Part shown: positions 50,543-64,000 of the stretch, piece after piece
How the letters are laid out: each line of letters opens with the position of its first letter
Position numbering within the stretch: the stretch's first letter is position 1
Assembly (NCBI RefSeq): GCF_030936135.1
Contig: NC_082596.1
Coordinates: 12,562,155-12,626,154, forward strand
Length of the DNA stretch: 64,000 nt
Direction of reading: 5' to 3'
Source: Gavia stellata
Lineage: Eukaryota; Chordata; Aves; Gaviiformes; Gaviidae
Program-made: the position numbers and the translations under genes
Notes under the pieces: generated by a model
Seen by the model: only the letters and a program-made list of their open reading frames with translations
The model's database searches: none
Told to the model about the DNA's origin: nothing

Positions 50543-50674
50543 ATGTTGTTTGCAGGAGAAAATAGCTCTGGACAAGATAAAAACGCAGACAGCAAATACA
50601 TTATTGAGAGACGGAGCAGCTCCGTGTATGCTCTACAGCAATTAGCAAGTGTACTGTGTACGAAGGAAACCATG
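50543..50674 (+). other. Orphan splice-consensus exon candidate A (44 codons, phase 0)
   Basis: Bounded by an acceptor CTCTCTGTTTCCAG ending at 50542 and a donor CATG/GTAAGT starting at 50675, both close to consensus. The 132 bases are open in frame 0 from an ATG at the first base and contain SSGQDKNADSKYIIERRSSS. I recognise no homologue. The frame joins without a stop to candidate B at 55310. It could be an exon of an unannotated transcript, possibly lncRNA, or chance. Confidence 0.25.
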
Positions 50675-50989
50675 GTAAGTTAACATCCAGTTTCCCCCAC
50701 CGTGTAATTACCTGTGGTTACCCAGTTACCATATGGACAAACCTGAGCCACAGCAGTGCCACTTTACAGCTCACATCTGGCAGAGATAAAGGCAACTGGA
50801 GTTGAAAACTCGGTTCTTGGATCTGATTCTTGCCTGGTGATGGCTGGAGAGATGGAGACCTCGGAGAAAAATGCAATATAGGCAGAAAAGCTTTCTGGCA
50901 TGGGGCAAGGCACCAGGGAGCACAAGTGACTCCCGGCGTCCCAAGGCAGCCCGTTGTCGTGTTAAAGGGCAAGGCAATTTGGCAGAAAA

Positions 50990-51078
50990 TAAACCCCCTT
51001 GCGTTCCAGCTTGTCCTCAGATATCAGAGGGGCTGGGGGCGGTTGGGCTTAGATTCTGAGTGATGCCCAATTTTTCTG
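50990..51078. other. Short intergenic stretch before the minus-strand LTR
   Basis: Flank of the LTR end; no target duplication could be matched to the other side. Confidence 0.4.
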
Positions 51079-51140
51079 TGTTACAAGTCCGGTCGTGTTC
51101 AATGTATTGAACTCTCACGATTACGGATACACTCGTAACA
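51079..51140 (+). repeat. Hairpin unit 1 of duplicated 62-bp palindrome
   Basis: Starts TGTTACAAGT and ends ACTCGTAACA, which are reverse complements but for one base. The centre is a perfect palindrome with a 2-base middle, GTTCAATGTATTGAAC (51097-51112). The arms also pair in between (CCGG..TCGTG against CACGATTACGG). It repeats 71 bases later with a single T/C difference. Confidence 0.85.
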
Positions 51141-51149
51141 CCGCCAGGA

Positions 51150-51211
51150 TGTTACAAGTCCGGTCGCGTTCAATGTATTGAACTCTCACGATTACGGATA
51201 CACTCGTAACA
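51150..51211 (+). repeat. Hairpin unit 2 of duplicated 62-bp palindrome
   Basis: Identical to unit 1 except one C for T (GTCGCG versus GTCGTG), separated from it by a 9-base spacer. Centre at 51168-51183. The near identity points to a recent tandem duplication. Confidence 0.85.
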
Positions 51212-51222
51212 CTGCACACTTT

Positions 51223-51300
51223 CAGTCTAGTCGCGTTCCATGAACTAGCACGGCCACACTTAAGGGATTTGGTGGCGTTCAATGAGAACTCTCACGGCTA
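51223..51300 (+). repeat. Hairpin units 3 and 4, diverged
   Basis: Two further short palindromes on the same plan: GTTCCATGAAC at 51235-51245 and GTTCAATGAGAAC at 51277-51289, with flanking TAGTCGCG, CTCACGGC and similar words shared with units 1 and 2. Confidence 0.7.
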
Positions 51301-53541
51301 GATTAGTGAATAGTGCAGTTTATTGAAGCAGCAGATACACAAGTTCTTTTGGATTGCCGGTGATAAAATTACTGCCTGCAAAGCATGTGCAAATACCAAG
51401 AATGTGAGTAATATAGCCTGGCTACGAACGCGTTAAGTTATAAAGCAACTCTATAGAGATTTCTAAGTTTCCCGGGGAAGCACTCGGTATAACCAAGTGT
51501 TCGAATCTTACCCAAAGGCGTCCCTTTGGGGGGGAAGAGAGGCTCAGCCCGTCGACTGATCCCAGGTGTCAAAGGTGGTCTGCGATGGTATCTTCCCTGG
51601 CATCCTTCCTCTCTTAAGCCATTTTATATTATTTGTCCTTACAGGTGGAGCTTGAGTGACTCTAGTCATACATACCTCTATTGTAATTGGTGTAAAAGTT
51701 TCTCGTTTACTTTTAAAGGTATAGACTAAGAAAAATTCAGAGCGCAAGCTCAGTGAGGGGTGGTCGCACCTTGGAGGTGGGTAGCTTTGGGATGGAGGTG
51801 TGTTTTCTGGTATTATAATGAGATTATAATGAGCAAAGTTCACCCAAAGGATAGTATTTTGTCAAAAAATGACAGACTGTTGGCTCAGGGTGGTAAATAT
51901 GCAGCTCAGGGTAGAAAATATGCAGCTTGTCAGTTCCATAGTACCTTCCAGTTCCCGTCTTATCACAGAGCCTGGCCGCGGTGTCTTCACTCCGCTCCAC
52001 CCTCCGTGTAGTTTCTCTTAGAGTCAGCGCACCAAGCTCCCCTGGTGTTGCCAACATCTAAGGTTGCCTAGGGAACTTCTGTGGGATGGATTCCTTGCAT
52101 ATTTGCCACATTCCACCCTGAAGATTTCTTCAATGCTGTACCTTCAACGCTGTACCTTTAATATAAATGTAATTCCTAAATTACCTCCAGCAATTATTCC
52201 ACACCCGTGGCAGAAGCTTCTCCCACCTCCTGTTGATTCTCAGTTGAAAGAGAAAACTCGCCTAAGAAAAAGCGGTATAAGGCTCAAGGTTAATGGAATC
52301 GCTTCAGACAGCTGGAGGCAGTAATAAGGACTCAAGAGAAGACGGAGGCAGGGATACCTGAGCCCATTTCCTGCACACGATGGTATTTATCTCAAATGCT
52401 TGAAGGGTTTATGTGCCTGCAACAGGATGTGCATCAAAACGTGATCATTGTCAACAAAATGCATTTCAATCCACATTTCACAAAGCAAAGCGAAAATTAG
52501 CCAAGGTCAAAGCACGTCCACCACATTCTCAAAATAGCAATCAATTTCTTGCTACCAGTGTCCTCTTCTGCAAGACTTTCCTCCAGCAGACACAAGGACA
52601 AAGCACTTGATAGAACGACCACTGTCCTGGCATGGAAAACGCAGATGTAGCAAATATATCCAGTCACAAGGAAGGTGGTACAGCTTCGTAACCTAAAACC
52701 TTAATAGCAGGTTTTTATTTATGTTGAAATATAGGCGAGGAGGATGTTTATGCCGTACTTCCCATACAAAAAGCAAACGAACCTGTTGTTGCTGAGCTCA
52801 GCACTGTGTCCAGGAAGCCCCACATGGACAATTGGGTCCAGGTTCTCAGTGTTCGCACCTTCATAACACGTATGAGGACCCATCCTGTGATGTAGGACCC
52901 ACCTGGCACAGCATGGCTCACACCCAAAACAGGGCAACCTGATCCACCCAGTGTTGTAATGATCCCTCCTCCACATTAACCCCCTTCCCCTCCAAATCAC
53001 TCCAGGGGGTGCTGGGGAGAGCACAAACTGGCCTGTGCCAAGACCATTACAGACCGAGCGCCACCAGTGAAGGGGGACAGCCAGCTGTGGCCCTGGTGTG
53101 TCTCCCAGTATAGATGAAGCCTTCAGGACAACAAGCCTCAGCTGGAACTATGGACTCTCACCACTCTGGTGCAAGTTTCCCCTTCCTGTCCTGCCCTTAG
53201 AGAATCCAGTCTTGTAGCCTAGAAGAACCCACAAAGTCAAGCCCACACCAACGGTACTGCCGTAAGTATACAGATAGTGGTTAGAAGAAGCTGGTATTTA
53301 TATATAATTCTGTATACTTTTACTAGGCAACCTAAATTTTCAGGACCATATATATATCAGCCCCTGTACTAGGGCTATCAAAAACCCACACCTGGGAAGA
53401 CAGCCTTAAGAGGCCTTTGCCTGAAGAGCATGAAACTGCATCTGAAGGAAACTAGCTGCATGACAGAAACCTGAAAAAGCAGCAGTTGCCTAAGAGTGAC
53501 CCCCAGGTAAACAAGGTGTTGAGCTGAAGAAAACCCAAACG

Positions 53542-53594
53542 TTCCCATGGAAAAATACATTAGCCACATTCCCATGGAAAAATACATTAGCCAC
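53542..53594 (+). repeat. Two tandem copies of a 27-bp unit
   Basis: TTCCCATGGAAAAATACATT followed by AGCCAC occurs at 53542 and again at 53569 without mismatch over 26 bases. Confidence 0.9.
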
Positions 53595-53989
53595 TGTAAT
53601 GGCATAGATGGAACTGTTTAAAATCGTATGAGAATGCAACACACCCCACTAAGTCATCTGGGCACTTCTCGAGAATTGCTCACTATGTATGTGCCTATTG
53701 TCTTAACGCTAATGAGTACTTCAGTATTTGGCCTATGGTTCTGCTGTTTGTGTTTGGTCGGCCTGTTAACCTGTGCTTGAAGACCAGCTCTCAAACCTGG
53801 CTGTGGTACCAGAAGCCCCTTCTTCCATGGCTCTTCACTCCCTCTTTACCTTCAGAAACTGATACCAGCGAAGGCCTAAAGCTTCACTCTGCAGTTTCTC
53901 TTGACTCTGCCCAAAGCATTACTAGCTCCTGCTCTGCCACATAGCAGTTGGTGCAAAGGCTTGTTTCATGCAAAAGTGTGGGTTTTTTG

Positions 53990-54130
53990 CTTTAGCCCTT
54001 CAGTAACAATTTCCAACATCCTGTTTACCTTTTTGACTGCTGCTGCAAACTGAGTGGAAGCTTGGAGAGGACCAGTCATGGTGATTCCAGGACACTCACC
54101 GCTGGGTTCCACCATCAGCATTATTTTTCC
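53990..54130 (-). mobile_element. Degenerate CR1-type fragment
   Basis: CAACATCCTGTTTACCTTTT then GACTGCTGCTGCAAACTGAG and TGGTGATTCCAGGACACTC follow a common word order of reversed CR1 ORF2 sequence. Diverged; ends approximate. Confidence 0.45.
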
Positions 54131-55309
54131 TATTTATGTTACTTTGTTTATATTAACAGTGCATTTCAGTTACTATTTAAAATACCCCATCAGCTTTTAT
54201 TTTCAGTACTTTGAATAACTTTATCTCAGCAAACTCTGTCATGCTGCTATTTGCTATGCACAGCACAGGAGCTTGCACAGCTCTTTGGAGCTCCACAGGG
54301 AACAATTTAGTGCTGACACTATTTTCCACATAGTAATGTCATGCTGAGCAAGCCAGAATTTCAGGATGCATAATTTATCAACTGCTCATATTTATTCTGG
54401 ATTGAATGCATTTTGCTTTTGTCCAGAATACACAAGCTGGTTCCAGAGAGCAGTAGGTGCAAGCACCGTCAGCACACCATAAATTACTGCCCTACTGACA
54501 CAAAACAACCAGTGTGCATCAACAGTATTGCAGTAAATACCAACATGTAAGCTTTAGCAGATGCGAGCAGCCTTGAAGTAGCACAGGTCACAGCTTCCAC
54601 ATGGGAAACCAGCACAGGCAAGACGCATCTTTCCTAACGAACCTTTCTGCAGTGCAGACACTGAGTCCTGTATCGCAGCATGCCTCCGGCTCTGAATGCA
54701 GAGCTAGGACCAGAAAACTGAGTGGTAGAAGGCAGAAATCAGGTGTATGACACAAGCACGAGGGAGAAAGACAACACAGAAATTGGCATTATCAGGGAAG
54801 GAGCAATCTGTTTTAATCATCCCCTTTTCAGATTTCCACAGGTGTTTGGAAACCCTCGTAACAGCACTGATGTTGCACGGACTTCGTAACAGCTTGATTA
54901 CAACCAAACAAGTGTGGTTCTTCAAAACAAAATCATTGTTCAACTGAAACAGAGCTGGGGCAATACAGATGAGGAATAGCATGTGCTCCTTGTTATTGGT
55001 TGTTGTTTTTTCCAAGTGTACTGTAGATATCAGTGTGATAGGTTTAAGTGCAAAGTCCTCCAAGTGCTGTTCAGACATCATTAACAAATCATTTAAATCT
55101 ACAGAAAATGATGCGCTCCTCTTTTCTTCAGTTGCAGAACAGACTATGTAAGCCCCTATTCATGCTCTTCCCCAGAGAGGCACTGTAATTATGCTTGAGA
55201 TTCCTAACATCACATTATACTACCACTATCTCAGAAGCACAATCAAGTCATAAATTACAAAATCCATCAGCTGATCCAGGACTAATCAAGTATTTTCTCT
55301 TTGTTCCAG

Positions 55310-55388
55310 GTGATTAAAGTGAAGTTGGGAGGAAAACTGCCACCACTCTGCCTTTTACTTGCTTGCACTGGAGCTAAAAGGAGGTATT
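55310..55388 (+). other. Orphan splice-consensus exon candidate B
   Basis: A strong acceptor, TTTTCTCTTTGTTCCAG, ends at 55309. The sequence after it reads on in phase 0 from candidate A (VIKVKLGGKLPPLCLLLAC...) to a TAA at 55388-55390, about 26 codons. A possible donor (GGAG/GTATTA) lies just before that stop. No homologue is recognised. Significance is low unless transcripts support it. Confidence 0.2.
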
Positions 55389-55390
55389 AA

Positions 55391-56789
55391 GCACGTGCAC
55401 AGACCAAGCAAGTACCACCCCTCACACGAAATCCAAACACCGCATCCCTGCGCTAGCAGGCATTTTAAAGCTGTAATGAAAAACCCCCTTATCGCCCCAT
55501 ATATTTTCCAGTAAAGGGCTTGTTCAAAACAAAAGAAACCCCAAAAACCAGAAGACCAGGAACACTTAAGCTACATGATACAAATTTCTCAAACAAGCTC
55601 CAAGAAATGTGACACTTGCATGCATGAACCAGCTCCCCACCTATGAACAAGCCTCCAGACCACCAGACTGGCAGAAAAGGCAGCTACAGTTTCCTTTCTT
55701 CCCCGCCACTAGCAACTTTTCATACTCCTGCACCATGTCTCGAGCTACAATCTCATCACTACATATAACTGCTTTTCTTGTTCCTTCCGCTCTCTCAAGT
55801 TATCTGTAGCTGTTGCTGGTCCTGGAATATAGGGATAACCACATATGCACGATGCATGTCTTGTGCCCACAATGCTTATCAAAGCACACTGCTAAGGGTA
55901 AAGGATGGTATTAAATTTTGCAGTGTACAAATCGTATATATTTGATGCAACTTGTGAGTTGTCTGTGTGTGCACTGTGTTCCTCTCAGATTCCGAATCAT
56001 GCCTGTGAGACGTCTTTCCCGGTGTATTGCGTCCCTCTGCTGCATAAAGATGGAGAAAATGAAAACCAGAACTCTTAGAGACCATCTGCTGCATACTCTG
56101 GCTAGCATTAGCTGTTGTTAGAGTCCATGTTTAGCCATTTCTCCTATAGACATTGCCCAGTCACTGCCAGCTTTACTCTTCTTACTCTCATTTGGCTCAA
56201 GAACCGCTTCTTTTGTGACTTCCCTGCTGCCCCACAACCTCCTTCTGTGTCCCTGAGAAAAACACTGCAGCCAGGGACTACAGAGCAGAGCTTGAAATTC
56301 TGCCCTGCAGCTTTTCTTCACCAGGGCACAGTGCTGCTGCATGCCACTGACCAGCTGGAGCAGAAGCCCAGCCAATGCTGTCAAACACTACCAACGACTA
56401 ACTCATCAGTGATTTGTTAGAAGCCCACACCCTGTGCTGCCCCGTCTCCAAAACCATCATAGTTTGTTCGATACTTCAAAGTCAGTCCTTCACCTTGTCC
56501 TGAGGACAAGGCATGTAACCATTTCATGAGTCGTATCTTCAGGTTGCTCTTCCTTACACACACACACAGATTTTTCTCTCCCCCCAGGGTAATTTCCAAC
56601 AAGTGATCATTATCCTGATCATGAAGACACTTAACCAGGCACTGGGTTCAAGAAGAAAAGAACAAAAGAAAAGAGCTTAAACATATGCAAATTTAAACAC
56701 ACTGGTACCTCCTGATAAATTGGGACCTAACAAAACTCATTAACCAGAGATACACAACCAAAAAAAAAAATCTACAAAGATCATAACTT
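55391..56789. other. Intergenic DNA before the SQLE 3' end
   Basis: No gene, CR1 or LTR recognised. There are short ACAC runs near 56556 and chance open frames on both strands. Confidence 0.45.
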
Positions 56790-58434
56790 TTTATTTAAGT
56801 TAGCTGAGGATGCGTATTTGGTTGTGGACTGTTTATCCCTGACTTTAAAAGAGATTGACTGCAAATAATATAAAAAAACCCAGAAAATGTAAAATTAATC
56901 AATATTTTCAAAATTGTCACAAATTTTGAAAACACTTGTATAAATCCTGAAAAGTTTGTATACCCTTAAAGGGGCATCATTTAGTTACCACATATAATGA
57001 TATTTGAAAATATTAGTACTTTACCCTAAAGTGTAAACATAGACATACTCATGATGTGTGAAATTTCAAGAGGGTATCAAAAGTGATATGGTTAGAAAAA
57101 TATACATACTTTCACTTCTGGAAAAGAACAGGTCATTTGAAATATCTGTCCAATAAAACACTAAAAAAGCCTCTCCACAGATTTTTTTCACAGTCCAACA
57201 TAAAAATGTATGTTTATGTACAGCTTATGCAATCTGTCATTTTCCAAAGATATAGTCAAAGTTTCACCAGTACAGAAAAAGGTAATCTGTTACTGCTCTC
57301 TAAACTGTTGGCTACACTGATGTGTGATTGTTTAGGCAAGCCAAAATAGGAGAGCCATACAGCGATACACAAAGCAATCTTAAGAAAGGTAAGGAAAAAT
57401 GAAAACACACAAGAACAAACGAAAGCATATTGATAAAGATAACACTGAGAGGAATAGTGACTGACAGTAAAAGACATGAACTCTTTAGTAGCATGCAGTA
57501 ATTTCTACAGGGAAAAAAATCATACTCCAAGTATTAAAAGGACACTTTCGTGGTACTGGTCATGAATTTTAGGAAGTAACATTAAAGATTACTTTACTGT
57601 CTACTGGAAATAGCCTGGACTGAATTTGTTTCAGTGGATGTGGCTTGTTGCTGTGCTTCAGTGTGCTTCACACACACCAAGTAAACCAAAACAAACCCCC
57701 AAAGTTTTTAAAAGGAAGTGAGATAAGAAGAAAGTTTTGAAAACATGTGCTTTCAGTACCTGAGTGCAATGCAGTAGCCAACATAACTATGGTTTGATTA
57801 TTACTTGTTTAAATTAATTCTGGTGTAAAGAATGATTTCAGAAGAGCAACATGGTACTTGCAACAGTGACTGAAGTTAAAGATATGGTGACCCTTCAAGA
57901 TCTGAAATCCTTTACAGTGTCCTTTTAAGTGTCAGTAGACTAGTATCTTAGCTGCAACTGAAAAAGAAGAGGCAAATCCTAATGAAATAACCCAAATCAA
58001 GATGTTCTACAATATTTCACAGTAATGAAGAAACAGTCTATGGAACTACTGAACAGAAAAAAGCATGAAGGATAATAGCAGCATATGGTTTACAGTTGTC
58101 ACTTTTCAGTTTATTAATATTAGTGGTGCACTCGGCAATGGATAAAGCACGGAATGAAATTCTGACAAAACTGGCAATTATCTATCACATGTCAACACTT
58201 AACTGTGGTCCTTGTAAACAGCTAACTCCTTTTTGAATTTTAATTGTAAAGAAATAAGTATTTACATACAATATATATGTAATATAACCACAAAACCAAA
58301 ATGTAAGTAAAATCCTTATCAAGGAAATTGCATTTTGAAGAGAACATAATACAATATTAAATACTACATGTCCAAAGATTTTGAAGGCATCGTGATTTTC
58401 ATGTTTTCTCCCTCCAGTCGTTTCCCCCTGGATT
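56790..58434 (-). other. SQLE: Probable SQLE 3' UTR
   Basis: From the SQLE stop down to the last of several candidate polyadenylation hexamers on the minus strand: AATAAA at 58110-58115 (about 320 bases after the stop) and at 56790-56795 (about 1.64 kb). The interval is AT-rich, repeat-free and coding-free, compatible with a UTR having alternative ends. Which signal is used cannot be told from sequence. Confidence 0.5.

Positions 58435-64000
<5,566 letters not shown>

Larger units (their letters stand above)
51079..52110 (-). mobile_element. Endogenous retrovirus LTR (minus orientation) with hairpin cluster at its end
   Basis: Read on the minus strand it starts TGTGGCAAATATGC at 52110, preceded by a purine-tract-like CAGGGTGGAA, and ends CTTGTAACA at 51079. 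A polyadenylation hexamer AATAAA lies on the minus strand (TTTATT at 51319-51324), followed by a CpG-rich R/U5-like stretch. TG...CA ends, the AATAAA position and a length of about 1.03 kb fit an LTR. No target duplication was found, so it may be the 3' LTR of a longer or truncated element rather than a solo copy. The final 220 bases are a series of inverted repeats. Boundaries and family are inferred. Confidence 0.55.
52111..55309. other. Intergenic DNA right of the LTR; possible ERV internal remnant
   Basis: If the LTR at 51079-52110 is a 3' LTR, retroviral internal sequence would start here on the minus strand. I see no recognisable env or pol motif. The stretch contains a 27-bp tandem duplication (53542-53594), a CR1-like fragment (about 53990-54130), and otherwise unremarkable DNA. 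Confidence 0.4.

Noticed and set aside
51544-51843. 99-codon minus-strand frame
   Set aside because: It lies inside the LTR; its composition and lack of motifs fit non-coding LTR sequence.
54704-55087. 127-codon minus-strand frame
   Set aside because: No motif, no splice context, AT-rich intergenic DNA; length alone is weak evidence in a 64-kb window.

Overview
The window is vertebrate nuclear DNA from a bird. Three genes with vertebrate exon structure lie in the order NSMCE2 (minus), WASHC5 (plus), SQLE (minus), which is the tetrapod synteny of human 8q24.13. CR1 retrotransposon pieces are scattered through it. A 620-bp LTR of a type I associate with ERVL elements of neoavian birds suggests Neoaves rather than a galliform. 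The species cannot be fixed from sequence alone. || Region 1-15.6 kb: 5' end of NSMCE2 on the minus strand. It has a non-coding first exon in a CpG island near 15.4-15.6 kb, a long first intron, and exon 2 (12133-12280) with the start codon and the first 44 residues. Everything below 12132 is read as intron 2. It holds old repeats and one GC-rich patch at about 2.09-2.29 kb. || Region 15.1-16.1 kb: a CpG island, apparently the shared head-to-head promoter of NSMCE2 and WASHC5. || Region 16.7-44.25 kb: the complete coding part of WASHC5 (strumpellin). It has 28 coding exons, each placed by splice sites, phase and protein match. They sum to 3480 nt, or 1159 residues, the human length. Introns carry CR1 pieces, and a complete solo LTR sits 53 bp upstream of the last exon. 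|| Region 44.25-56.8 kb: the gap between the convergent 3' ends of WASHC5 and SQLE, filled with repeats. These are a decayed ERV gag-pro-pol remnant (44.6-46.4 kb), CR1 pieces, an LTR-like piece interrupted by a CR1, an AT-rich degenerate repeat, and a second, minus-strand LTR (51.08-52.11 kb) whose end is a cluster of four hairpin units. Two unexplained splice-consensus exons in one reading frame also lie here (50543-50674 and 55310 onward). || Region 56.8-64 kb: the last six coding exons and probable 3' UTR of SQLE on the minus strand; the upstream exons are outside the window. || The three genes are neighbours by ancient synteny, not a pathway: SUMO ligation in SMC5/6 DNA repair (NSMCE2), endosomal actin nucleation (WASHC5) and cholesterol synthesis (SQLE). 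There is no operon, CRISPR array or convincing new multi-gene system. The most unusual items are the hairpin cluster and the orphan splice-consensus exon pair.
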